Below are positions 12,944 through 25,930 of a DNA stretch of 64,000 nucleotides, one piece after another. The notes beneath the pieces were generated by a model. The model searched no databases, was not told the origin of the DNA, and saw only the letters and a list, made by a program, of their open reading frames with translations. The DNA lies in NCBI RefSeq assembly GCF_022539315.1, contig NC_066313.1:9117764-9181763 (forward strand), read 5' to 3'. Numbering within the stretch: the stretch's first letter is position 1; every line of letters starts with the position of its first letter. Source of the stretch: Serinus canaria (taxonomy: Eukaryota; Chordata; Aves; Passeriformes; Fringillidae). The position numbers and the translations under genes are program-made.

Positions 12944-14013
12944 GATTTAATGAAATTTCTAGGAACAGAGATGAAGTCCAGTGCTCACCTGACTCTGAGG
13001 TGGAAATCTCTTCCTAGGCAGTTTTTGGCTGCCAAAACACACAGTTAAATCCCCTCTATACAAAACTAAGTCCCTGCTGCCACTCTCTGCCTAAATGCAT
13101 CATGAACATATCTCTGAGGAGGAGACACCAGCTAAGATCCCAGCCTTCTGATTCCCGGAAAGAAGAAATGGCATGGGCTGCTGGCTGTTTCCACACCTTC
13201 CATCCTCTACATCTCACTTCATTGCCAGTCTCTCCTCTGGCTCCCTGAGGGTAGTTCCAGTGTTTGACTGGTCAAGATGGAGACAGAATTAAATGAGCCA
13301 TGTTTGTGGAGGAGAGAGAAGCAAGGTGCCATATTTGTATTTGCTCTGTGACCAAGCAAGCACAGGGAATCCCAGCACAAAGATGCTCAGAACTGAGGAT
13401 CCCTCCTGTACTTACTGTTACAACAACCCAGACTTTTGAGATATTCACTTTTCCTTTGCTTCTGCTGGGATTGGACAGTGACTTACAGTAAGTTTTGCTA
13501 GGATTTAAATTAACTGCAAGTATTTAAAATTTGGCATCAAACGTAGCAGCTAAAATAAGAAAAATCAGAATAAATAAAAGTTAATATTTGTACTGACAAT
13601 GCAAACACTCATTTTCTTTTTAACAGTTCAGCCATACAGCCCGTGTAGCAAGACCCTTCCTAAACCTCATTGAGATGAACAGGGCTTAGGTATATACACA
13701 TAAAGTATATATATTTGTTGGCTAATATTAACTTAGATTGAGGTAAGCATTGGCTTTTGACCAATAGCTCAGCATAAAGTACACAAACACCACACAATGA
13801 ATCTTGAGTTCTTTTACAATTCATCATCTAGTCCAAGTTATGTAAAAACTTCAGGATCTTTCCAAATGCATGCACCAGCCATTTCCAGAGGCAGTTAGAA
13901 TAAGATCCAGGTGAACCCTCTGCATGCATGGAAATGCATTCTGGACAGACAAACTGCAAGGCCCATCTCACTTTAGGGAGACCAGCACTCCCTAGAGTGC
14001 CTGCCCCTGGAAT

Positions 14014-14100
14014 TACAGAATCACAGAATGGTTTGGGTTAGAAGGAAAAATATCATCTGGTTCCTACCCCCCAATTAGGTTCAGTTGTAGACACCCATTG
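14014..14100 (-). mobile_element. CR1 LINE 3' fragment, antisense
   Basis: TACAGAATCACAGAATGG followed by TTTGGGTTAGAAGGAA is the reverse complement of a CR1 3' terminus. Similarity decays within about 90 bp, so this is a very short 5'-truncated insertion. Confidence 0.82.
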
Positions 14101-15099
14101 TGCATACACAGCCCTGTCTGTCTCCATTGGTGACAGATAACAACTTTAGTCACAATGGTTGTGGACCATGCATCTCCTCTGCTGGTTGGAAGAAGAGATT
14201 TTTAATACTTCTGAAAAGGAAAATAATATTTGGAGATTTTAAACAGTTCAGAAACAGGTATACCCTTATTTTTAAACTGGAAACTACACCATATTGAACT
14301 ACAACCTCTCTGTAAGTGTTATTTAGTTAAAGGGACATAGGAACCAAATTTGAACTCATTTTTTTTTCCCTAAGCAAGTCCTGATAGTGCACAAAAGTTG
14401 AAGTAAAGACACATGACCATACACATGTACATATGTACACAATATTTTGTATTTAAAATATAAAGATATATTCAGATAGAATTGCATTTTGATCATTTTG
14501 CTATATGGGAGATATGTTTGCTTAAAGATTCTGCACTATTCACTAAGGCAACAAAAGCAAAAAATTAGTTTGCCAAGTCAGTCACTGAATGAAAGTGTGA
14601 GCATATAATTTCATTTTTTTCTCTTTTTTCCAGCTGGTTTCAGCACACCGAGATAGTTTCACATGTTCTTTGGACTCCTAAAATGGCTTCAATATAACCT
14701 GACACAGACAATTCAGTCTAACAATAAAGGAAATCAAAATACATAATGCAGAATCATTCAGAGCTGCTAGGATTTTAAAATCCCATGCCCTTTGAGAAAT
14801 TTCCAAAATAAATGAAACGTTTTATTAATTCTAACAGCTTAATGTACAGAACTAATAGAGGTGTAGTCCATTCATCCTAAAAATCTTTGTCTTCTCCCAT
14901 AGTGCATTAATTTCTTTATACAGACAGATTGCATGGCTATGTTTGTATGACACTTTTTTCCCCACTCAGATCAATTCTAAGACCTCTGAACTAAAGAAAA
15001 TAATCTTTCTAAATGGAATACTAATTTTAGCTAAGCTGCTTTTGAAGACTATGCTCTTTTAAAAAAAGCCAAAGCTCCATACAAAAGGTAGGGAGAAGA

Positions 15100-15290
15100 G
15101 GGAGAGTGTAGCTGATGAAATGCAAATGAGGCTTTTCTCAGACAGCTGGCTGCTTTGGGATGACATGTGTGATGAATGGCTCTTAAAACATGAGCAGGCA
15201 TCAAGCTCCAATTCAGTGTCAGACTGGCAAAACCAGCAGCATTACTGGATGCTTCCTTTAATTAATGCAACACTTCTGCATTAGTGCGGA
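15100..15290. promoter_or_regulatory. Candidate distal regulatory element
   Basis: The block combines an exact octamer ATGCAAAT (15120-15127), an E-box CAGCTG (15143-15148), a homeodomain core TAATTA (15259-15264) and balanced, non-repetitive composition unlike the flanking AT-rich DNA. Homeodomain, POU and bHLH clustering is typical of neural enhancers. No conservation test could be made. Confidence 0.3.
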
Positions 15291-16008
15291 CACTGCCGAT
15301 AAATGGGGAAGAACTGATATCAGTGGTAATATCAGAAATCCTTCAACCTTGAAGCTGGGATGCATTAGCCAAAAGCTGGGGTATCGTAAAAGCTTTAATT
15401 GTATTTGTAATGTACCAGTGCACCATGACAAAAATGGGAGATAGTGTAGGCAGGACAGGGTGAGCCAGTGATAAATGAGTGTGAGTGAGCGATTATAAAG
15501 CGGGGAGGAGTGTGGAAACAGACAATAGACAGCAGAGGGGAAGGGGCAGGAATGGGGGTATGATAGCAACAGCTACTCTGACATGGAAAGCAGGTAACGA
15601 GAGAAACCTGGTTACAGTTTTGAGAAGGGCTACAAGCACAAGGCAGTCCAACATAAATCTTTCCTCCCAAATAGGTTCCATTGACAAAAGTGAGATTTAC
15701 CACTGCACCTACTTCTGGCAGGACTTCATGGGGAAGGCTTCGTGAGCCAGTTATCTACTGCAAAGCATTACAACTCACTAAATCAAACACACAGCACAAG
15801 GTTTTCTATTAATTGCATACCAAATAGGATACACACACACTGGCCATCCATTGTGCTGAATTTTATATTTTCTGCCACAACATACCATAAAACTCCTATG
15901 CAATTTTTATCCTGTCACATAGACAGCAAGTGTGTGTAATAATAGCAATAACAGCTTTCTTGAGATTATTTGAAAATAAAGACTAATCTTCCACTGAAAG
16001 CATCAAAG

Positions 16009-16048
16009 CCTTGCACACAGCAAGGCTACAGAGCATTTGTGTGCAAGG
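16009..16048. repeat. Perfect 11-bp inverted repeat with 18-nt loop
   Basis: CCTTGCACACA (16009-16019) is the exact reverse complement of TGTGTGCAAGG (16038-16048). Confidence 0.9.
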
Positions 16049-17237
16049 TGCTCCTGTTTTGTGATTGCCATCAGCTGCAAGCTTTTCTGAAGACTCCATC
16101 TTCCCAGAAAGTAGGCTAAGGCACATAATTAAGATTAACAACAAGTTCTGGTGGGGTTCTTGAAAATGGTCTATGCTCAGTGTTTCTGAGAAAGGTGAAG
16201 TATTCCTGCAATGTGCTCAAAAGCAATTTGCTATTTCTTGATGACACCTTTATTCATGTGGTGGCCTTTTGAAACCATTCCAGTTGTTCTCTCCCTTTTT
16301 CCTGCACACATGAGAGGAGTTTGTTGTGTGCACCAGGTGTTTACGGTGCTTACTCAGTAGTGTCAAAACTGGGGTTTTTTTTCCCTCCTGTTAATTAAAC
16401 TTTATTCTAGAAAGCCAAAAAAGAAAAAAAAAAATCTGTTGCTTTTAAAATGAACACCAAGATGAATTGTTGTCAATGTTTAGTTTCAGGCATGAGGAGA
16501 GAAAAACGGAAGAGAGAGACACTAGTGGAAGAAACTTTTTCATGCATCAAAAACAGATGCTGAAAATATATAATATGACATAAAGAGGGCTTCTTTGACC
16601 ACAATATAAAAAAAATAAAAATTTTTAGTATTTTTTGTATGCTTTTCTTATTTTATTAGACCACAGGGGAGAGAGAGTTTGCCAATTAAGAAACCACCAT
16701 ATAAATATATTCTTCCTTGAACTGAGGTTAAAGACATTAAAAAACCCTTAGAAATTATTTTTCAAGTATAGAGCACTTTCTTAAATATAACGGAACTGTA
16801 GAAAAAGATTGAAATATAGATATTCAAGTAATTCTCTTTACTCACCTTCTAAATTGTTTTCCTTATTAAAATATTTCTGTATTATTATGTACAGATATGT
16901 TTTAATACTTATAGAATGTCTGAATGGAAGGTAAGCTGGCCAGGGTTATGGCATGAAAGTTTTGCCCAGGAGAGAAGGGTAATAGAAGGTTTAGTGGGTT
17001 TTTTTCTTCCCTGAAACACCCTTTTTTGTTAAATCTTTTAAGTCTGGTTTTAAATTCTGTGTCTTACGTACCACCTCAGGCACCATGGTTTCAAAATACC
17101 TCTGTAGCTCTAGAAAGTTAATTGGAAACCAGCTTAGTATTGATTAGAGGGGGAGTTAAACAGAGAAGGGGGTTAAAGGCATTTGGATCAAAAAGAATTT
17201 TTTGGCTAAGAAATTCCCAAATAAGTGTAAGAACACA

Positions 17238-17280
17238 AAAAAAAAAAAAAAAAAAGAAACAAACAAAAAAAAAAAAAAAA
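17238..17280. repeat. A-rich tract
   Basis: Two long A runs are separated by AGAAACAAAC and followed by CCCC. It produces lysine-only frames. Confidence 0.9.
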
Positions 17281-19237
17281 CCCCAATGAACCAAACAAAA
17301 AGAACCCCAAAATCCCATAAATTTCATAAATTGCTGAATTTTACAGAGTTGGACCTTATTATCCTTATTTTCAGACAAATAACTTGTTGCAGAACTGAAA
17401 ATGGTGGTGCCAGTGTTTCCCCTGTGCATGTTTATTTCCAAGGCCCAGTAGCTATCCCAACAGGCTTATAATCCTGGATGTAAAGTGCCCTGTCACATCA
17501 GAAATTTCCCCTTGATGTAGGCAAGGCATCAGTCTACTTGCTTTCACAATTTTGTAGGAAAAAACTCCATTATAATACATTGAATGAATTCCAGTGTCGC
17601 TGGGAATCTTTTACCTAGTCATGAAACTAGGTGAAAGTATAAAGGCAGTCATGACCTAGCTTGTCTCAAAACTGGCAGTCAGTGCTTACTGTAATGTGCA
17701 TCTATTCAGGAGGTCCATTTTCATTCTTAGCTCCTCAATTTCCTGCAGTATACTTTAGCTCCTGTATTATTTACAAAGTACTTTAGCACAGGATGAAGGG
17801 GCTATGGTCCAGCCATTCCCTTCAGCCTGCCGTGGGGAAGACCATTTACTGCCCCTTTTCCTCCCTCCCTCATCTCATATTTAATGTGCAGGGCGAAGCA
17901 TTCATTTGTGCTAAATGAGAGATGCCATCAGATGTGAAGGGTGCATGTTCAGCCAGGATGGGATAATGATATGCTTACTCATGCTTACTCCATTAGGAAG
18001 TTTTAATGGGACTACAGGAGGATCAGGTGCTAATCTCTGGAACAGCATCAGATTGCAGCCCACAATTTGGCTCTCTCCTTCTGCAGAGCAGCTATTCAGT
18101 GCTGATGACTGAATTGTAGCCTTCTCTGAAAACTCAGGAAGGCAAAATAAGAATGGGAGCAGAATTTTAAGGTTCCCTCACAGTATGGTTGCATGTCCAG
18201 AGTGAGGGCATCGGGTAATTGCGCCTGCACTCAGTGGTGGCTGGGTGCTGGCTGTGCAGATAGCTCCTAACAATGCCCCTAGTGCTCCTCTCCCATGGGA
18301 TTTTACTTGGACAGCATTCTCCACTAATGGATGCTGGTCATGAACAAGCAGCTATAAATCACCTTGGCCAAGTTAACCCAAAGACATGCTCCAAATTCTG
18401 GTGTCAAACTCTCTGCCACACATTTTCTAATAAATAGAAATATTTTCTATAACAGAAAGAAAACAACCAGCAACATGGGTTAGGGATGAAATCATCCAAG
18501 CACCAGGACAGACACAGATGGCTCTGGATTTCCTGGTGCAGTCCAGAGCCCTGCCCCAAGCAGTAGAGAGGGACACATGCCTTTGCTGCTCTGCTAAAGC
18601 AAGCAGTTAGATCAAGCACAAAAACTTTTATGAAAGAGAAATACCCTAAAGATGAAGTGTTTATAGCAAAGATTTTGATGTAACGATTACAGGCAGAAAC
18701 AACAGATCTGTAAGTATAAAGTATATGTTTTTATAATAAATACTTTTAGGACTGTGTTTTCATTATTGTCCAATCCCCTAGTTCCCTGAGGTCTAATGAT
18801 AGGATGTAAAGATTTTTATAATCCAGTTATATGATCTATAATATTCAATACTAACAAGAGGCCAGGAGTCAGCTTAAGTAAGTTTGTAAGAATGTATAAA
18901 TCTTATAACTGTGGGCTGAAATAATTTTGGGGCAGAAATTTTGTGGAAAGGTTTCCAAGATTATTTTATAACAGATGCTTGAAAACATAGACTTTCCTGT
19001 GTATTTAAGAGTTGTAAGCCAGGCACCCAATCAAGAAGCTGGCCCTGTTTTCCTTGCACTACTGCCTAATGCAAGATAAGATGCAAAAGGAATGTGGTAT
19101 TTTTTTAGTTCACAACAGTCATAAATTTTATGCATTTTATGTTTCAGACGCTGCAAATTTTGGAATCATTATAAATGGAGCCTGCATCTGGGTGGGTGAT
19201 GACACATCAAGTCACATTCCAGTTGGATGTTCATCAA

Positions 19238-19261
19238 GAAAGTTTTTCATTAAAAACTTTC
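19238..19261. repeat. Inverted repeat, 10-bp arms
   Basis: GAAAGTTTTT (19238-19247) and AAAAACTTTC (19252-19261) surround a 4-nt CATT loop, inside an unrecognised 84-codon frame. Confidence 0.85.
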
Positions 19262-20772
19262 ATGAAAGCTATAAAGCTTTTCAACAGAAAGGAGACAGAG
19301 AGGTATAACTGTATACTTTAAACTGCTTTAAAAAGAAATATAGTAATTGATAAATCTTTTGGAGCAGATGGTCTTCTAGCTGATTTAAGAGGTATGGGGT
19401 CCCTGGGAGCAATTGCTCCTGGAACATCAACATCTAATTCCCATTCTTCACATGTTCCAAATTCTGCATTCTCTGGAATGCTGCTAATTGTTTTACTTTA
19501 GTTCTGTTCTCAAGAGAAACCTAAATAATTTCATTTCACTCAGAAGTTTATTCATAATCACCGGAACAACTGAATTTGGTATCCGAAACTACATTTTCTA
19601 TGTTCTGCTTATTGACCATTTTACATGCTCGGGTAATCACATCGAAATCATTTTGAGGGAAATCAGAGAAATGAGCCATGGTTGGGTCACTTGTGAAATG
19701 CACAGACGATTTCACGCTAGCCCTGCCTCCCCAGAAGAAATTAGTCAGAGCAGATTTGAGGTGTGAGCTGCAAAAGGTGGCGTGAGTCAGAGTGCACAAA
19801 TGGAAATAAAAAACCCTGGTAGCTGGCCTATGGCTACTCATTTCATCCTTTACTGACATTTTTATTTGATAACAACCTCTTTTTGGACAGTGCCACGTGT
19901 TCATACTGTGCTTTCCACAGTGCTGTCCTTAAATCAGGTCTCTGGATGCAAATTAAGTACAAATATAAAAGATCATGACACACAACTTCAGTAATATTGC
20001 TATCAAAATTAATTGTCATTGTTTTCTTTCTGCATGGCTTGAAAATATCCTGCATTAAGATTTGGGCCTAAAACCCATTTGCATTTTTGTGATAGGAGAG
20101 CACAAAAAAAAAATCAAATATTTTTTTACTACAGGAGCAGATTAATGAAATTAAAGAGATATGGAAGTCAAGATTCAAATAGACATTTCCATTGTTTTGA
20201 GCAGTTAGTCTAATCCCTCCTTGGCAAAGAAGGGGCATGAACCAAGAGGAATCCAATACAATATAGGTAGTCTACTTGGTTTAGTCAACAAAGTACCTTT
20301 ACCCTTCTAAGACAATTCTTATTGCCAAGATTGCTGTTGTTATTTTAGTTTTACAAGTCGACTTTGAAAAGACATTTCCTGACAGCACTTGCAAAAAAGT
20401 AATAAATTCATAAGTCATCTTTAGCATGATAGTTTCATAACTTGCTTGGCATAAAATCCCCACTGTGTTCTCACAACACTACTCCATCAATTTTAAGAGT
20501 AATCCATCTGCATTGTGCATCGCTGCATTATATGCATCATTACACTGTAACAGAAAAAAAGGAAGATTAAGGTGTGATAAGGCCTAAACATCTTCATACC
20601 AATTTCAAGTTTGTGTATATGTAAGATGTAATTGTCAATTGCAATACACATTCACTTTAAATAATAGTCTATTAGGAAAAAGGCCAAACAGTGATTGTGC
20701 CTGCTTTCCAGTTTTGTTTTTTTGCATCAGGTTTTGGTTAAGACATTATTCCAGTTGTGGTTGGCAATAAGT

Positions 20773-20788
20773 AAAAAAAAAAAAAAAA
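20773..20788. repeat. 16-A homopolymer
   Basis: An uninterrupted A run; no transposon recognised beside it. Confidence 0.9.
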
Positions 20789-23700
20789 CCAGCATTTTTC
20801 TGCAACTTTTCCTCCCAGGATTTTTTCATCCCAAAAATTCAAGGTCAAACATATGCAAAAACTCAGAAGAGGAAATCAGTGACTCAGTTGAGATGATCTG
20901 CAATGCATAGCCACTTTCCCAAACAACAAAATGTTTAAATTTCGGTCAACTTTTAGCATATGCCTTACTCATTGCATGACTGAAATACATTTTTATTTTT
21001 TTTTATATCAATTAAAAGAGAACTACTGTTCCAAAGGGAAATTGCCTTTGATTGCAAACAATCAATTGTTCAGGAAAGGTTGGACAGGAGTATTTTCTGG
21101 TATGATATCTGTCAACCAGCTTAGACTGGGAAAATCCTGGTCAGTATGCTCAGTCTTTAAGAAACTTTCAAAATCTCCAAAACATTTAGCAGCCCTCAAC
21201 TATTCCTTCATTTCCCTCTGCTCAGGGTGAAGCTGTACTGGTTGAAGTAGATGCTCTGCTGGGGTTCCTCCACCTTAATTAAGTACTTAGCTCAGTTATT
21301 GTGACCATCAGGTAAGATGGATGAATGTTATACATCACCTCACCACCATCAATTGTTCACCCCATTAGAGCAGAGCAGAAGAATATAGACAAATGATTTA
21401 TTAATCAGAAAGGAACAGGTTCAGCTGACCTGAAAAATAGTTGCAAAACTGGGTCAAATCCATCAAAATGCTTCCACTGGATTTCCCTCTCTCTCTCACA
21501 CGCAGATACACATTCACATTCCCTGTGGAAGCCAGAAGGCCTTCGACTCAGTTTTATTAGTGCTGTGGTTGGGACAGTCATGGAGGAAGTGGAAGGCACC
21601 AAAGTTTATTTTGCTCCTCTGCTTAGATCCATATCTGCTGCTCTGGCAGGCCCAAGCCATCAGGCTCCAAGATCTCTCACAAAACCCCCTGCTTACAGCT
21701 CTCCTACATGGCATGGGGTGACAACATATTTACTGGGGCCCAGAGGAATGGAAATAACTCTCTCAGCAATGACAAAGTGATCCCAGTGCTGGAGTTGCTG
21801 AAATGTCAGAGCACCAAGCCTGGGCTCAATGAATTTGGATCTCCTGCTTTCTAACAACCTCAGTTCTAGGCTGGCCAAACCTCCTACAGCTTTGTCACTG
21901 CACCTCTAGCCATGTCTCTAGCTCTGCTGGTTAGCATTAATGAAAGATTCCCCAAACAGCAGCAATATATTTGCTCTGAGAAGGGATTTGATTGATTGGG
22001 AAAATGTTAAGGGAAAGAGTTCAAAGAGAAAAAGTTCACACTGATGAGAAAAAAACAATGCTTTTTCTGTTCAAAATGTCCCCAACCCAGGTTGGAGGGA
22101 AAAACAGCATCCCACTGGTGCTTTCCTGTCCCTTACTGACTTGTTCTAGAGAGCAAAAATGCAGGTGGTCCCATGTAGGGCACCTCTGAGAACACTTCCC
22201 ATGCATGCTATTCCCTTGAACGACAGGTAGATTGGATTCTGATTCAACCTAATTTGTTCACTGGTAATGAGCTGTGATATCATCACCTAAATATAGAAAT
22301 AGGTATTCAGAGAAGATTTTAATAAATGCAAGAGTGGAAAATAATAGTGTCTCTTGCCTAGCCACAGTCCTTTTGAGAAGCTAGAAGTCTAATAATGGGA
22401 GTTGTTTCTTCTAATGCTTCTAATGAGATAATATTAATAGCTTTCAATCAAATCACTTGCCTGATGCTGAATACCCACTAACTTGTATCCCATACTCATT
22501 TTTATTCTTTTTTTTTCCAATAAGACATCTTGTGAATTGACATTTTAAGGACTGAGTTCCTGAAATAAAACTAGAAGATCTTATTTAGATTGTCATGTCT
22601 AAAAAGCAGGAAATTCTCAGATGTTTTTCATGGGACAAGAAAGTACTTCAGTTATTTTGACAAAGAATTAAAACTCTACAAAATGCTGTTCCATTGGGAG
22701 ATCATAACAGAATCTTCCAGTAATTTCCCAAAAGTATGAACATTATTCTCTGTGCTATAAAAATAACTGCAAATGTTCACTGTCTTCCTTTCACTGTCTA
22801 TAAACTTCTTTTTTTGCAAAATATTCATAAAGCTCTATAGTATCATGTGACAAGCTTGGGCAGGTCTGACTGCATAGGCTACTGGGGACTAGAAGTGGGA
22901 CATAAGAAGTTATGCTGGTGGTGCTGGACTATTGGCAATGAAGAATGAAACAAAAAATAAAATTAAATTAATTGCTGTTCATGGTAGATTTTTTTCTTCA
23001 GCTGAGTCCCAAATCAGAAGGTCATCACAAATTCACATACCACTAAAGGCCATATGAAGCATGAAGGGAGTTGTTAAACTTATGAACATGCCAAAAATGT
23101 TGCCAGGTATTTTTATGATTTTCTTGGTAAGAATGGGCACAAGCATTCTGTCTCTTACAGTTCTCCAACTTAAAAGAAACAAAGTTACTGACTAGACAAC
23201 TCATTTCTTCATCTTTCAGAAGATGTTTGCCCCATAAGACCTTCAAACATTTTCTTAGTCACACTTTCTACTTTTCACGTTGATGTTGGTTACTAATTTA
23301 ACAAGAATCACAGATCAAGTAACTTTTATGTGGTTTTGCTTAGAAATTTTAAAGCACTTCCTATCATTGGTAGGAACTGTTCTCCCAAAATATCACTGGT
23401 TTATGATATGTTTAAGAGAAAACAAGGGGAGCAAAAGAGTCCAACTGTAATAACAATGTTAACCATGACTTGCCTCAGAGTCACAAATTGGTCAGCTTGG
23501 TTCACCCTCCTTAATTGGTTATTCACCAGTTCCTATTCCCTCTGCTTTCCAAATATATCTTTCACATGTCCTTCGTGATTCCTGCTATATGAAGGAAGAC
23601 AAACAAACAAAACCCCACCAAACATCTGGGCAGTTTTCTATGTATATTTAATAATCGAGGTATTTTCTAATTCCCCAATAACTCTGCAAAAGCCACACTG

Positions 23701-24589
23701 AGCAAAACTTGACATTTGTAGTGAATAATGACTCCTTTGATCAAAATGAAAAGGTGATAACAAAAAAACCACCTAAGGGCTGTATATCATTTCCACTCAA
23801 GGGATTGAAGTCTAGAATATATGAAGGTGAAAAACAATGGTATTCATTTTTGCATAAAACTTTCATATTTATAATCTCAAGATTCCTTTTTATTCTTCAT
23901 AATGGCTATAGACTTAATTTTCTAAGTCAAATTCTGGCATAATTGAATTGGTTTTGAGAGGAGAAAATTCCTCAGCAAGACTTCTTCCCCAATTTTTAAC
24001 TCACAATAAGATTTTTCCCTGGATGAAGAGACTTTATATTGGAACAGGAATGAGCTTAGCACAGTCCTCAAGGCACGTACACTGTCACCTAGGCTGTGGC
24101 ACTGCACTCTGTTCTTACACTCCCTGTGTACCAGCAGACCCTGTTGAGCAATATTGTACAAGTTTGTATTTCCATATATATAGGCACTCAGATCCATTTG
24201 GACAAAAGCCCTTTGTCTGTGGAGAATACTCATGATTTCGAAGTATGGCCATCTGTTCTGAGATTTTAAAACTAAGGCTGTGTGACAATAAGTGGTTTTT
24301 CTCACAATAGAAATGTTATACAATGCTTATTGCTTATTGCATGTTGGCTACTGTAGAAGTTGTGGCTGAATTGTGGTCTTATTTTGTAGGAAAGTTGTGG
24401 GGTTAATGCCTGTTACACAGCCAGTGTAAGAACAAATCTTGCAGGTATTTGGAGAGTGCAAACTCTCCTCCACACCAAGAAACCACTGATGACATCTGGC
24501 TGTGCAGTTGCTGCCTAGCCAGCAGAAGCCTACAAAGATTTCAAAAGGTTTACTTTATTTCTTGTCAAAACAATTATCATTATTCCCCC

Positions 24590-24619
24590 CCTCCCTTCCA
24601 TATACCTCCCTTCCATATG
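24590..24619. repeat. Tandem duplication, 15-bp period
   Basis: CCTCCCTTCCATATA is followed directly by CCTCCCTTCCATATG. Confidence 0.9.
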
Positions 24620-24875
24620 CCTTTTTGCTGGGTTGGCTTTTTTCTGGACAGCTGCATGGTGAATTAACCCAGACCTAGTGTATGGACACCATGCCACTCC
24701 AGTGTTGCATAATCTCCTTCTCCCAGGTGGTATTCATCATTAGCCAGTTGCATTGAATAACAAAAGAAAATCCATAAAGGATTAATCACAGAAATTAAGT
24801 TTGGGGTTGATTTCTGAGTAAATCGTAATCTATACTGAAAATGCTTTATCCAAAGATAATTGGCAATTTCTTTCC

Positions 24876-24891
24876 TTTTTTTTTTTTTTTT
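24876..24891. repeat. 16-T homopolymer
   Basis: An uninterrupted T run followed by AATTAAATG. Confidence 0.9.
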
Positions 24892-25876
24892 AATTAAATG
24901 TGGAAGTGAAAGGCCACGAAGAATAAGAATATTAGAATATTTCCTGGCTTCATCACCAAATCGCTCTTTTCTGGTCAAGATGAAATCCTTTATCAGTCAA
25001 GCTCTCTGACTCTCCAGTTTGCATCTGCCTGCACACTGCATTGCACTAAAAGAAAAAAGGCAGCTTGCCCATGAAAGTTATTTGTCACCATCTCCATTTA
25101 CCTTTACCTTGTAGCTGTGCTAAATGAGCAAGGGCTGCAAGAGGAACTAACATAGCTTATTTCTTAACAGAAAAATACACACAGTTATGCATCCACAGAC
25201 ACTTCCTTTTCATATCCAATCAAAACAAGGATTTAGGTCATCATTTGTAGAAGCTACTACTACAGGCAGAGGATCAGACTTACTGTAAGAAAAAGAATGA
25301 TGTTTTTCTCCACTTTACTTTCAGCTGACTGAGTAACAGAGTCTCTTGGCTCAGCACATGCAGAGTGAAACCATTTTGAAGCATAGCTTGGGAGTTTTTG
25401 CAAACCATCTAAGTCACAGAGGCAAATGTAGGAATTATGATGTCTCATTTTTAAGTGCTATCATTCAGCAGAAAAGTTCTTAACAAATGATCACTAAAAT
25501 TATGTAATAAATAATGATTTTTGGGGTTTTTTTCAAATTTCAAAACCAGCCACCAAGGTGTGGTGTATCAGTAGAAAAAGTTTTTTCACAAGGGGAGTAG
25601 CAGTAAAATTAATTTTTGTCATCTGATTAGTCTGCTCTAATCAAAAAAGCACTTTAGTATAAGGCCAATAGGAAGGCTTTGCTCACCTCAACTAGAATAG
25701 ACACAACATATGTCATGCATAAGGATAACAGTGAGGGAACATGGACTTAAACAGAGCCAGGCCTCAGCAGCATGAAATCTCACTGAAAACAATCAGGTTC
25801 TCCATGTAGATCACAAAATTAGAGCTTCATCTTGTAAGTGGAAAAAAATGTGCCATTTAATGCAAGTTTTTAGATT

Positions 25877-25930
25877 AAAAAAAAACCCACCCAGACCAAC
25901 CAAGCAACCAAAAAACCTCCAAACAAAGCA
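25877..25930. repeat. A/C-rich low-complexity tract
   Basis: Composed of AAAAACCCACCC, CCAACCAAGCAACC and AAAAAACC-like units. Confidence 0.85.

Larger units (their letters stand above)
7406..14013. other. Gene-free sequence between CR1 copies
   Basis: No recognisable gene. It contains a 37-bp tandem duplication (9495-9568), a POU-type palindrome (10001-10014), an A/C-rich tract (12160-12268) and a 21-T run (12923-12943). Two GC-richer blocks, about 7490-7780 and 11170-11640, hold overlapping short frames that I do not recognise. Confidence 0.55.

Noticed and set aside
19054..19308. 84-codon plus-strand frame with a plausible amino-acid mix
   Set aside because: No family resemblance, no splice or promoter context, and a hairpin-forming repeat inside it.
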